DNA of 64,000 bases from Coleophoma eucalyptorum (taxonomy: Eukaryota > Ascomycota > Leotiomycetes > Helotiales > Dermateaceae), in the NCBI GenBank assembly GCA_026120035.1, contig JALRME010000021.1, positions 1 to 64,000 on the forward strand. The letters are read 5' to 3'. The notes beneath the pieces are model-generated. The model saw only the letters and a list, made by a program, of their open reading frames with translations. It made no database searches and had not been told where the DNA came from. The position numbers and the translations under genes were made by a program. This document shows, piece after piece, positions 22,662 to 33,732 of this stretch. Every line of letters begins with the position of its first letter. Positions within the stretch are counted from its first letter, which is position 1.

Positions 22662-23475
22662 ATGGCAGACATAGGCTGGGCTTCTCATCCTTATTATCCT
22701 CAAGAACTGCAACTTCGAGGCTACGTTGGAAGTGATTCGGAAGTCCTGCTACTAATCTCCATCTTTGCTGCCGGATGCGCAACTCTCTTAGGCGTGACCT
22801 TCTGGGCTACCAAGAAATGCAATCGACATTTAAAAGCTTCAGATCAAGCTCTGGTGCTCTGGTTTGTCTTGAGTAGGTTTCCTTATACCCAAGCCTTCTT
22901 AGCTTCTAACTGGCAACACAGCTGGAGCAATCCATTGTTTCTTCGAAGGTTATTTCGTGTATAATCACGCTCACATGCCCAGCCGATCATCATTCTTGGC
23001 ATGTTTATGGAAGGAATACGCTCTCTCTGACTCCCGATACATGTCAGCCGAACCGTTGGTCCTGGTAATGGAGTCGTGGACGGTGGTAACTTGGGGACCG
23101 CTGTCGATACTCACTGCAGTCCTAATTATAAAAAAATCTCACTATCGCCATCCTATCCAAGCCTTAGTTTCAACCGGCCAGTTTTATGGGAACTTGCTGT
23201 ATATTTCAACGAGCTTGTATGAGGATGTCGTCTTCGGAAAACAATACTACCGGCCCGAACCATTCTACTTCTGGGTCTACTTCGTTGGAATGAATGCGAT
23301 ATGGCTGGTGGTGCCTGGTTGTAAGTATAGCCTTAAGAGATTGGAGGACTTAGGTTTGACGGTGTCCACAGGGTGCCTTTATCGAAGTATCAAAGCAACC
23401 GCAAAGGCTTTTGCAATGGCACACAATGTCCGAGGCATACTTAATGCTAGCAAGCACACCAAAAAGCGATCATGA
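22662..23475 (+). CDS. EBP-family (EXPERA) sterol isomerase-like membrane protein
   Basis: The protein resembles the emopamil-binding protein family (3-beta-hydroxysteroid delta8-delta7 isomerase), an ER membrane enzyme of sterol synthesis. Exons: 22662-22872 and 22922-23475, or a third exon if an intron at 23321-23371 is removed. That candidate has a perfect GTAAGT donor and CACAG acceptor, is 51 nt and in frame, so lengths of 254 or 237 residues are both possible; the shorter is closer to the family. Landmarks are AIHCFFEGYF (the His and Glu used in catalysis), WKEYALSDSRYM and MESWTVVTWGPLS, followed by VSTGQFYGNLLY and FWVYFVGMNAIWLVVPG. There are four or five hydrophobic segments. Ascomycetes usually use ERG2 for this ergosterol step, so the role here may be accessory. 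Confidence 0.85.
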
Positions 23476-24388
23476 AGCAATCTACGGGAGTCATGTACAG
23501 AAAGCCACTTCGTTGCATAAAAAATCACGGTAAAAAAGGAGGAAGCCAATGCTAGGTTGAGTAGGTGAAAGACTAGATATGTGCACTCACTGTATTGGGC
23601 AGCGTTCATTCGTAAGAAAGGGACGAAGTGGAATGCAGGTTTGACGATGAGTGATCCTCCCGGCTGTTTTCAAGGAATTTCATCTTCGCAGAATACCTAG
23701 CAAAGAGGGAGTTTCTTGGGCTTTATGGAAATGTAATATTTCTCGTCATGTGAATCATTTCCTTTGCTTCAAGTTAGTCTCAAGCTACTGGGGAGACAGA
23801 CAAGCCGGTAGTAGCCAGTAGTAGCCAGTAGTAGCCAGTAGTAGTGGTAGCGTGTTAGATTTCAGCTTGAAACGGATGGTTCCTCCCACTCAATTGCCAC
23901 ACCTACCAGCCTACTACAGGAGCTTACTAGCCTAGGAAGCGGAGAAAACCGCGACTTCGCTTTCGCCAAGGCGGTGGCCGGTGTTGGGATCTTGAAAGGT
24001 TGGCTTTGGAGAGAGCAGCTTTTCAACAAGGACCTCGGTCAGTGGTAGGGTGATGCAACATATGTGCGTGCGATCATCTTTGGTGAAATGGGCATGTGTG
24101 GCACATTTACTAGGGACCTCCTTTTCATTTAGGTATGGTGCCAAGGTGTGTTTATGTATGCGAACGAGAGAAATAAAAAGGGCCACATGACGAATGACGA
24201 TGTCTTGCAAGTTGTCGTTTCCCTGCCAAAATTGGAGGTCCAGGGTGCCGTGCCACCAACCTCTCCGCCTCCACTGATAAGCTACTGTGCGTTCTCGACC
24301 TTCGACTGCCAGAGCTGATCCTCTCATTATCTCAAGCCATCTTTTCAATCAAACACTACCTTCAAATCATACCTCCTCGATCTCTACC
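23476..24388. other. Intergenic region upstream of NPC2
   Basis: This stretch contains the 3' flank of the EBP-like gene and the NPC2 promoter. At about 23807-23850 there is a 10-bp tandem repeat (unit GTAGCCAGTA, three copies plus a partial). The 139-codon minus-strand frame at 23932-24348 looks like chance. Confidence 0.5.
23807..23850. repeat. 10-bp tandem repeat
   Basis: Three copies of GTAGCCAGTA with flanking partial copies. It lies downstream of the EBP-like gene. Confidence 0.85.
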
Positions 24389-25013
24389 ATGAAGCTTTCC
24401 AATAGCTTGATCGCGCTCTGCTTGAGCACCGTTGTCGCATCCGAAGGTTTATCGTTCTTCGGCTCTGGATCGCAGAGAGCTCTCACCGACGACATCAAAG
24501 TTCCAGGCGACAACCCACTCCAATACTGCAAGCCCGAGCACGGATCCGACATCCTCAAGCTCGAAATCGTCAATCTCAGCCCAAATCCCCCAGTGCCGTA
24601 CGTACTGACTTTGGGCCAAGAAGGGGCGAGGGTTTCGTTTCTATCCCACTAACATGTCGGTGTACAGTGGTTCCACTCTCAAAATTGAGGCTACGGGCAC
24701 TTTTGACCAGGAAATCTTAGAGGGCGCATACGTGAATCTACAGGTCAAGTATGGCTTGATCCGACTCATCAACCAGTCAGCCGATCTCTGCGAGCAAATT
24801 ACGAATGTAGACTTGGAGTGCCCATTGAAGAAGGGTTTGACCAAGATTGTCAAGGAAGTCGAGATCCCCAAAGAGATCCCATCCGTAAGTAAACAAAGCA
24901 CAAACACTTAACTGCAACTAATATTGCTTCAGGGAACTTACACTGTCTTTGCCGATGCATTCACTGTTGACGATGAGCATATCACCTGTTTGACTGCCAC
25001 AATCACCTTTTAG
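24389..25013 (+). CDS. NPC2: NPC2-like lipid transfer protein (ML domain, PG/PI-TP)
   Basis: This is a small secreted or vacuolar lipid-binding protein of the MD-2-related lipid-recognition family. The fungal members bind phosphatidylglycerol, phosphatidylinositol or sterols. Exons: 24389-24597, 24668-24884 and 24933-25013, giving 168 residues, typical for the family. A signal peptide covers about residues 1-19 (MKLSNSLIALCLSTVVAS). The mature part has the paired cysteines of the fold in LQYCKPE, SADLCEQ, DLECPL and HITCLT, with STLKIEATGTF and GTYTVFADAFTVD as beta strands. Both introns have good donors (GTACGT and GTAAGT). Confidence 0.9.
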
Positions 25014-25535
25014 ATATAATTAAGGAAGCCAGCTGGAGTTTCAGTACACCAAATAATGGCGTTTGAAATGGGCCAGTAATGCGCAAGGGGCTGCAATTGT
25101 TGTATTAAGACGGGCATTGACTTTATTTCACAGCATCGTTGGCTGCAAGATACCTCTGATATGGAGTTTTCAGTTCATGGGATGGATTTATGATCATAGT
25201 GGTTATTTTTAGGTGTAGGCTAATTCTGCACCGAATACATATACATATATATATATAGCCTTGGCCAAGTGGTTCTTCAGGACTTGTCTTGTATGCTACG
25301 CCTGGAAAGGAATTTTAGTCGCATCCACTTCGCAGGTTGGCTTTCGAATAACAATCTTCTTGACAACGATAGAACTTGGTCAGCAGCCATAGACTAGAGT
25401 AAAGAGCATAGAGTTGGACGAGCTTGTCTTTATTCTACTCCATTTGTTCCGTGACGCCAATCTAAGCTTGCTGCATGCTCTTGAACCGATCTCCGCCCAA
25501 AGTCCTCATTCCTACCCATCGACTGCTGGGCACCC
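25014..25535. other. Convergent 3' region of NPC2 and VMA7
   Basis: This 522-bp stretch between facing genes has a short AT repeat (ATATACATATATATATATAG near 25239) and otherwise ordinary composition. No gene is visible. Confidence 0.5.
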
Positions 25536-26062
25536 CTACTCTCCAAACAACCTACGTACTCTCCTCAAGACACTATCTTTCTCCGGATCATAGGGGTGGT
25601 CTTTACTCGGGATCTCCAACAGCGCAGGGAAGGCAGCCGTATAGGTGTCGACTCGATGGCGTATCCGCTCTGCTATCTAATAGACAGTTAGTGACATCCG
25701 AACAGACGCGCGGTAGCCCTTACATGTTGGTTGATCAACAAAATTCCAATGTCCTTCCTTTCTGATGTGAATCGGTCAAAGGCTTCCTCGATAGCTGCGT
25801 TGTCGGTCTTGCTATCAACAACCAGGAAGTTCTTCTGAGCATCGGGAGGTGAGGTAACATGCTGTGATCTTGTTAACTGACATCCCGATATGTCATAGTA
25901 CACTAAGACCATACACCAATACCGGCAAGTAGCAATCCTGTTACAGAGTCCTCGAGCAAGGTCAGCGGTACGCTCAATGGAATTGAGAAGATGGCTACTT
26001 ACTTCATCTCCAATAACAGCAAGGAACTGTCGGTCCTTATATGCAGAAGCCGGAGCTGCCAT
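25536..26062 (-). CDS. VMA7: V-type proton ATPase subunit F
   Basis: This is the small central-stalk subunit of the V1 sector of the vacuolar H+-ATPase. Exons on the minus strand: 26062-26003, 25950-25915 (36 nt), 25861-25724 and 25676-25536, giving 124 residues, the expected length. Landmarks are [13 protein letters not shown] in exon 1, [12 protein letters not shown] in the tiny exon 2, [19 protein letters not shown] and [13 protein letters not shown] in exon 3, and [20 protein letters not shown] with [14 protein letters not shown] in exon 4. Reading through the introns also gives open frame, so a naive ORF call would be wrong at both ends. The four-exon model matches the family along its whole length. 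Confidence 0.93.
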
Positions 26063-26469
26063 ACTGCTGAATAATGATGTCAGGTAGTAGTTGTTGTCGT
26101 GCAGTCCTACTATGGCAGAGCTGCAACTACAATCAACCAGTCAATCAAGGTGCTGAGGCACAGGAGCTTTCGATAGCAGCTGCGCATTGCATCCTCGCCC
26201 CACTATTCTGTACAGATCTTCTTGCCTTACTTACTAGGCAACTATTGTGCTAAAGTATAACCGCTTACGATATGGAGACACCCAAGCTCAGGGAACACAA
26301 CCACATGAAAGGACGTTGCCGATTTTCATATCTTTGTTGACTTTGCGATAACGTAAACAAAGTCTCCCAACCAAGTCAACTCTTTTGGAGGAAAAAGGCT
26401 TCTTCCAAATTGGGTTTTCTCGTTCATCTCCTCGATGATGTAAATCCAGGGCTCTATATAGCTCTCACG
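26063..26469. promoter_or_regulatory. Divergent upstream region of VMA7 and NUR1
   Basis: This 407-bp region lies between divergent starts. It contains no additional gene and no box I can identify with confidence. Confidence 0.45.
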
Positions 26470-27931
26470 ATGCCACGACTTGTTCGACGACGACCGCTTA
26501 TAGAGCGTGTCAAAGCTTACCTCAATCCTCTCGACTTCCTTCTATGGCTTTCAGAGGAGCTTGAAACGAGGGACTGGGATAATAAGACTGCTGTGACTCC
26601 ATTCGCCCTCGGCTTTCATCTTGTCTTTCTGATTGCAAGGGCGAATAGCGGTAGCTCTACCGGAGCCGACGATGTTTTCGATGAAAGATCAGGTTCCAGC
26701 TGGTTAGCTAGTCTGGTGAGCTTCTAGTATAATGATCCTCTAGTAATTAAAACGTGCTAATTACCGTCAGGCTGGTTTCTTAGTCTTCCTCCTAAGCTGT
26801 CTTTCTGTCGGAAACGCTGCGTATACTTTCCTCCGAAAACGTCACTATCGTCTTTTCGAAAGCAATATAGATGCTCCCCAAACTACTCCTTCAGCACGTC
26901 GAGTCCGAGTTGATTCTTCTCCAATGTCGTCCTCGCCGCTACGGTATGTGCAAAATATACTACCTGATACAAACGCAAGCTCGCGAGCCCACCCAGATCC
27001 AACTCGCGACGTGTGGGAGCTTGCGGTATGGGACCCAATACCAGTATGCCTGAGATTATTCTGCCTTTTCAGCCCGGGACATGTGCTCGTGTACTGGCTA
27101 TTTCTTCCAACTCAATCCTCAGATCCGCATCCCAGTATTGCGGTCTTCCGAACCCTATTTTTGCAGGCATTGTTGTCCGCACAACTACTTCTACTCCAGT
27201 CGAGTTTTTCTCAGCAGATCAAGGATACTGCTGTCATCCACAAGGAGGTTCTGAGCGAATATGACATCAAATTTGTTCATCCTCGTTTGAATCCTCTCAT
27301 GAGAGACGTTGGCACTCAACACTCAGACTCAACCTCTGACGAGTCTAGGAGTGTGGGGGATAGTGTTGACACCTACACTCCAACAATCATACTCAGGCGA
27401 GGTTTCCGCACGAACCCCAATCCTAACTATGCAAAGCATGTTGATCCCGATGATGCTGGCGCGATCACTCAAACGCGCGCTTCATCAAGCCCTGTCCCTA
27501 AAACGCCCATGAATTCGAATATCCAGCTCATTCCTAACAAAACACCAAATACTGCAATCCGGCAACCACAGTTTCGTAAAAGTATTTCTGGTGCAATTTC
27601 AACGGGCACAAACACTGGCGCTGGAGATGGCGGCAGTCTCGGCATTTATAGTCACGCCAACTCACCGTTGAAGAAAGCCTCTAGCATGTACGATATTAAT
27701 CGTCAATCGAGACCACCGAGAAACTCGTTCGCCATGGCTGCCAGAGAAATCCGAGAGGAGAGAGAAAGGAGTAGGAGTAGGAGCCCGGAAAAGCGAGATT
27801 CGTCGATGCATCGTCCAATGTACAAGCAGGATACTTATCCAGTAGACAATATAGATCGTCGGCCAGGGATGTCGACCGGGATGGGAAAACCAAGGGCACA
27901 GGGCATTGACAGAACACCTTCCAGGTGGTAG
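26470..27931 (+). CDS. NUR1: Nuclear rim protein Nur1-like
   Basis: This resembles the Nur1/Mug154 family of inner nuclear membrane proteins, which with Lem2 anchor silent chromatin or rDNA in yeasts. Exons: 26470-26715 and 26771-27931, giving 468 residues. The N-terminus MPRLVRRRPLIERVKAYLNP is the family's opening motif, followed by DFLLWLSEELET and DWD. Hydrophobic segments lie at about 45-57, 83-103 (AGFLVFLLSCLSVGNAAYTF) and in the PVCLRLFCLFSPGHVLVYW region, with another at VFRTLFLQALLSAQLLLLQ. The conserved NILPDTNASSRAHPDP and WELAVWDP sit between them. The C-terminal 200 residues are Ser/Arg-rich and disordered, with an SR-like patch (RERSRSRSPEKR). Confidence 0.87.
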
Positions 27932-30015
27932 TTGAAGCTAGCACGAGACCTCTTGCTGCCAATCTGCTCCTTGGAGTATTAGTGACACTGAAGCTTGGTT
28001 CTTGTGAACGCCTAAGAGGTAGATGTTACTCGCACTGTTCTTCTTACTCATCCGCGTCCGGCTTCTGTCACAGGAACTTTTATAGGATGGACAACTGTTT
28101 GTCATTCTATATCTGGATCTCTGCCAGCCTTCTCTGGGCGGTTGCATCTGCCAGCTTGCGAAATGAGTGCAACAATTCTTGTCCCCAGCAGTTATGACCA
28201 CCATCTCCTTCCAACACTTACCTGTGCTCAAATAATGAAGAGGTTGCATTAGATACCTTTTCCCTGATACGTCCCCCTTTGGGTTATTTGCCAGGAACAT
28301 TAGTCTTCTACGATCTGTGACACTTCCCATAAGTTTCAACTTCCTCGGCATGTCACAAAATGGGGGGGGGGTGTGAAAACACCTCCTTGGCGACTCCTTT
28401 TGGACGTACTTCCTCTTCCCTCGACTTCGGCGAGCGGATAAGAAGCATATTATACAACCCACTTTCGAGTCAATGGGCACTCCAATAATGAAAATTCTAT
28501 CTGGAGGCGCGTCTCTGGATAGATGAAGCTATTCCCAAAAAAAGCGGGCCACAGGGAGACTGCATGCCGTTTCTTCGCTCTTACCATTGCTGGCCAAGCA
28601 CATGGTAGGGCTCTTGTCTCGTACGCAGGCAGATTGCCATACAACTTTGAACGCCAAGTTCTTCTAGAGAATGACATAGGGCCTTCTACTATTTTTGTGA
28701 GATATCAGTTTCGCAGACCAACAGGGTATATACGCCTAACCCGCTTAGCTGTTCGAGATCTTGAGCGGTTATAGATAAGAGCCAAATGCTGTCTCAATCC
28801 CAACTTACTGTCTGCCATGCAAATCACATTTCTGGAGGCCGTCGAAATTTATGTGGTACGAATATGAAAGACTTGATCTCAATATAGCATATTCGGCGAG
28901 TGAATGGGAGGATATATGTAGTGATGGGCATTCAGCAAGCTGTAGCCGTATGAGGAGCTGTGGGTTAGAAGGCCTTTCGCATGGTCCTGGTGGCGTGTTC
29001 TTTTACTCTGAGTCGTGCTCGATAGGATGCAGTGGTGGGTCCCTATTAAACGTTGTACGGGTTCTTCATCTTTAGGCATCCGAAATCCTCGTTGCACAGT
29101 AAAGGGAGGGGGTGGTAATGAGAATGCCCTACCAGCTCAGTAGCCACCTACCTTGATATGGCGGCCACATCAATCAGTACGCCTAAATACCAAGATTTTT
29201 CTCTGAGGGGTTTTTATTGGTGTATATATAGTTGAATAATCACGGTGTGAAGGTTTATTACTGGGCCCCGTGGGACGGCCTGTATCTGGCCTTTAGTGAC
29301 TGCATTGTGTCATAGTGGGTGATCACGGATAGGAGTGCAGTTGACATATAGTGACGATTTGAACCGCCGACGATGGTTTTACTTCTCAAGTCATAACCCT
29401 AGGATCTTTATTTCTCTAGGAGAGCCTCGTGTTGAATTAGATATCCTGTTCCATCACAGAAACCACTACAACCCGTCGATGAGTAACCCAGCATACAACT
29501 CCACAGATACCAACAATAATTACATTCTACATTATTTGTCTTTGCCTCTATCTCGAAAGAGGATTCGGCACTTGAAGAATGTCTTCCCGAGTCGCTCAGC
29601 AAGTTTCCGGGGGGGGGGGGGCTCCTTTACTGAACGAAGATTTGAATATATAAGTTGGGTGCATATATTTTAATTAAGATGTGGACTTTCCTCCACGAAG
29701 TTGGGTTGGGGAGAATATCATGGCAATGAACCTAGTCGTCCTGGGGTGGCTGGTATACCAAGATACTCAGTTGATCCATCTTCTCTATGATCTCCAGGGG
29801 AAGTAATTCATCCAAAGTTTCGCGTGGGTAGAATATCACTCTTGTCCAAAATGCACACTACTGCCTTTCAACAGCATACCAGAAAGAAAAGGCACATGCT
29901 CAAGTGCCCAAGCACAGACTTAAAATACCAATACGTAGCTTACGAACAACATGTAATTTTGACTACAAATATAAAGCCCTGTTCGCTCTCAACGCAATCG
30001 TCCTCACCTGGTTAT
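27932..30015. other. Intergenic region between NUR1 and GDI1
   Basis: This is a 2.1-kb stretch between the 3' ends of NUR1 and GDI1. It contains two notable G runs, about 10 G at 28362-28371 and 13 G at 29609-29621. A 180-codon minus-strand frame (27938-28480) crosses the first G run but has no family features and unlikely composition. I do not call a gene. Confidence 0.5.
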
Positions 30016-31725
30016 CTACTCTTCACCAACCAGGTTTGTTCCCTCTCTCAACCCCTCCACAACAAGTGGCTGGCCCTCAGCCCGCAAATAAATATCCTTG
30101 ACATCATCGGTAGTCGTCTCAAAATGACTGGTAGCATCATAACTCTTGGAAATGAAAATGTTGTCGTTGGCACCGCTCTCCAATGGCTCATAAAGCGGGA
30201 TTGGAGGGCCCAAGAATTTCTCCTCAATGCGGCCCAGGCGCTCGAAGCCTGGGGCGAGCTCGAGGTGGTGGTTAGCAGTGGTCTCAGCAATGGTCGAGAC
30301 AATGGCAATATAGTAACCCTTGGGGCAGACGCTATGAGCGCTAGAGACAACAGCAATGTAGATATCTAAACAAGTTAGCCTATCCCTCCCCTATCTGCAA
30401 TACTTGGCTTACCATTCTTGCGGCCGACTTGTGACTGGGGGATAATCAACTGGCAGGAATCGTTCTCGTTCGTACCAGCGAGCGGATGGTTCAAGATGCA
30501 AATTGCCTTTAAAACATGTCCGGTAACTTGGACCTTATCCTGGAAGTAAGATGGGTCACCCAGAATCTTGCCAGCCTTGGTCTCGAACTTCATATCCTTT
30601 CCGGGCTCGTGTCCATTAACCATAGTGGCTTTGATTCCAACAGCCTTCTTCCCGTCATAAAGAATCTCATCAACATTGGTATTAAGCATGTAAGTTCCAC
30701 CATAGATGGCAGAGAGACGTGCAAAACCCTGAGGAAGTTCTCCAAGACCGTAAAGTGGGTAGATGTAGGGGGACTTTCCGTATCGTGCAACAGAGTTTCC
30801 GTAAAGGCGAATGCGCTCAATAGTCTCGACGGCTCGACCCTGCTCAGTGATATAGGCATCTGTTTGGTATAGAGCCATAGCGTGGCCGATAAAGTCTCGA
30901 GTACCAGCCTCCAGGCCAAATTTATCATATACATCCTTCATCGTGCAGGTGTTAATGTTGAGACCTTGCAGAGTCAGTATGGCAACCGAAGTATTACATT
31001 CTCAAATGCTTACCCTTGTGGTCTGCAGAATTAGCAGCGTCGAAGGTTCCAATCCACTCGATGAAGCTCTTCATTCGTCTCTTCTCAAAGATACCCATCA
31101 AAGAAGATCTCAATGCTTCCCCAGCATCTGATGGAACCTTAGCAACGGTTGCCTTAGCACCAGCACCTTGTTGTACATAGCTGCCAGCGACCTGCTTGAA
31201 TTCAAGGTATCTAGTGACATCGGTCGAGACGAGGATGTTGGTCAACTCTCCGCTGGACATGAGAAGTTTTGGTACGAGATCGATGTTCCAGTCGTTTGCT
31301 CGTCCGTACTTCTTCCACGGTTCCTCCCCCTTATTGTAGTTGCCATATTTTTTGAAGAGCTGCAGAACTATTAGGATAATCTAGGAGCTGTGGATAAAAC
31401 AAAATACTGACAGCTTCGATGTTGACGGATGCTGCCTCGCTGCAATCTGTTAGCATTGGCCCCGGCGTCAAGTCAAGGGCGACATACCCTCCATAGTGAT
31501 CGTTACGATCGATATGTAAGACCTTCTTGCCTTTCACACTCAGGACTCTAGAGAACTTTTAGCAGGCGCAAAAACGAGTGCTGCAGAGGTCATCGCACCC
31601 AGAAAGAACACATTCCGTCAAACCTGACGATAGATCATTAGCATTTGACATGCCCCTCTATGCGGGGTTGAGTGCGTACCTGTGCCTAGAACGACAACAT
31701 CGTACTCGGGGGCAATCTCATCCAT
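30016..31725 (-). CDS. GDI1: Rab GDP-dissociation inhibitor
   Basis: GDI extracts GDP-bound prenylated Rab GTPases from membranes and recycles them, so it is needed along the whole secretory pathway. Exons on the minus strand: 31725-31680, 31623-31599, 31547-31488, 31439-31412, 31359-31014, 30964-30413 and 30365-30016, giving 468 residues as in other fungi. The N-terminus MDEIAPEYDVVVLGTG is the dinucleotide-fold start and GKKVLHIDRNDHYGG follows. The Rab-binding MSSGELTNIL and VTRYLEFK motifs lie in exon 5, with YGLGELPQGFARLSAIYGG and TYMLN in exon 6. The C-terminus contains LELAPGFERLG. Exons 2 and 4 are only 25 and 28 nt, and each is required to join family motifs in frame. Confidence 0.94.
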
Positions 31726-32252
31726 GATTGTGTTATATGGGGTGAGTGGAATATTCAGCAATCTCGAAGAATGGACAGCTCAGCTTCGATTCCTCAGGAT
31801 TGGTGTTTGGCTTTGCTAAGATGGGTGAAATGATCGGTGAGCACTGGAGCTTTGATGGTTACTGATGGATCAAGCTCCAAGCTGTGATTGGCCCGCTAGC
31901 GCCTCAGATCAACATTATGCCCAAGACGAATTCATGCAGCATCCAAGCTTGTCTGTGTCTGTCTCCATCTTGTATTGTATTACTCGGGTTGTGTCAACCA
32001 GTTGAGACTTGTTTCTTCTAGGCCCTGAATGTCCATGTCTATGTGTGGTTGCTATTTTATACATTGTAGTTGCATTTTCCGGTCCCGCCATGGCCCAGCA
32101 GCATTGTGCAGCAATGCAGTATGCATCTTATGAGCACTCCTCTACCCACTACCAGTTCCCATCATACAAGTTCAATCAGACAATTCCTAACCCCCGAGGT
32201 TTATCATACATTCTTTCTGCCCTTTTCAACAATGGCATCGGTCTCGTAGAAA
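31726..32252. promoter_or_regulatory. GDI1 upstream region and 3' flank of the uL29m gene
   Basis: This 527-bp stretch lies before the GDI1 start and after the stop of the mitochondrial ribosomal protein gene, both on the minus strand. Only short plus-strand frames are present. No gene is supported. Confidence 0.45.
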
Positions 32253-33064
32253 TTATTCCGCGATGGGTTCCTTTTGAACCTTTTTCTGGGCATGCTTTGC
32301 AGTCGCCAGTTCTTCCTTGGAGCCGGTTACCTCCACCGAGTCTTCTTCAAACGCCTGGGGAATGTAGATAGGTCCATCACCATCGAGGCTGATTTCTGGA
32401 TCATCCTTTGCGACCTCCTCAGCGTCTCGCCACGAATAAAATCGCTCCGTCAAAACTTGCTTGATTGCCCTCTGTGTCCTTCTCACCTATAATTTCACCC
32501 ATTAGTAAAATCCAAGCAAATGTGCCCGCTTGGACTTACAGTCATGTCTCTTCGATTGGCCTCATGATCACCATAACCAGCTCCCAGTCTTGCTCGCTCA
32601 CCTCCCTCGGTGATAATCCGATTTCTCTCCTTGCAGCACACGAACCACAGAGCATGTAAATCCTCCCAGCTCTTAGCCCTCAACTCTTCTGCAGACCAAG
32701 GCCTCCCATGTGCAAAATCCTCCTCGGGTGTGTTCATTGGTTTCTCTTTGCTATGGAAGAAATCCCACAATCCATGATTCTCATCCACTTGTACCTTGCT
32801 ACGCTTCTTGGGGTCGAGAACGGGTTGCGGAAGAGGATTATTAGATACTGATACTGGTTGACGGAGCCCGGTGCGCCGCTGTGTAGAGACACCTCGCTCG
32901 CGATTGTTGTCTCGTGGGTAGAGGCCTTTCGAAGTAGATGAGAAGGGGGATGATTGTTGATTCGCGGCCAGTGAAGGTAGGAGGAATGTTGGCGGAACAC
33001 TGCACATTCTACTTGGCTGAAAACACCATCTTGCTACCGGACGAAGCGCGACAGGAGTCGACAT
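32253..33064 (-). CDS. MRPL4: Mitochondrial large-subunit ribosomal protein uL29m (MRPL4/L47)
   Basis: This is a protein of the mitochondrial 54S ribosomal subunit. Exons on the minus strand: 33064-32540 and 32486-32253, giving 252 residues. The first 45 or so residues are rich in Arg, Ser and Ala without acids, as in a mitochondrial targeting peptide. The MRP-L47 domain contains LWDFFHSKEKPMNTPEED, GRPWSAEELRAKSWEDLHAL and WFVCCKERNRI, then the splice junction DMT/VRRTQRAIKQVLTERF. The C-terminal tail is acidic then basic. The start is the ATG at 33064 (MSTPVAL); the preceding in-frame triplet that could extend it is TTG, not ATG. Confidence 0.9.
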
Positions 33065-33732
33065 TATGGACAATGGATTGGATTGAATGTTTGGAAGCTG
33101 TTAATTGCTTGGGATAGTGTTCGCGAGTAGATATTTACTGCACAAGGAGCAAATCTCGGATTCCAAGGTACGGCAGCCAATGTCGGCTAGTTATGAAGCT
33201 TCTGTATCCATGACCTCAGCGTGCTCAGCATCTGTCTCTCTTGCCCTGCAGTTTCATATGCAGTAAGATGCATATTGGGACATTCTATCAACCACACGGC
33301 ATAGGGAGGAGAGAAGTATTTGTTGCACGTCGACATCAACCTCAATCGGTCGAGGTGCTGCTGCTGACAGCTGGCTTTCCGTCAAATCCTTATCTGCCAC
33401 TGACAAACTTAACTCTTTCCATGGGATCTGGTAGCACTTCTGTTGACAAGAAATACAAAATGAAGCAATCCCCAGGGATATGTAGTGTGCAACCTCGCGA
33501 CTCATTTCATATTGCTGTACTCTCTTCAATTGTAATTACACCATGATGTAGTGTATAAGTACAAATATTTTGTCAGCCAATAAACGCCTTCAGGATTTAG
33601 GACTTCCTGGAACCAGAGCCCTCCAATTTATTCTATGCTGTGACTGATTATCTTCCCACTCTGGACGCCTAGGACTGTTGCAGCAGGCCCATCAAGCAGG
33701 TGAACTCGCTGTAAAATTGATGGTACACCTCT
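33065..33732. other. Intergenic region, first part of a long gene-poor gap
   Basis: This includes the promoter of the uL29m gene. It has ordinary composition, falling to AT-rich near 33540-33600. No gene is visible. Confidence 0.45.

Noticed and set aside
23932..24348. 139-codon minus-strand frame upstream of NPC2
   Set aside because: It has no domain, signal or sensible composition and overlaps the NPC2 promoter.
27938..28480. 180-codon minus-strand frame after NUR1
   Set aside because: It crosses a G homopolymer, shows no family features and overlaps the NUR1 3' end.
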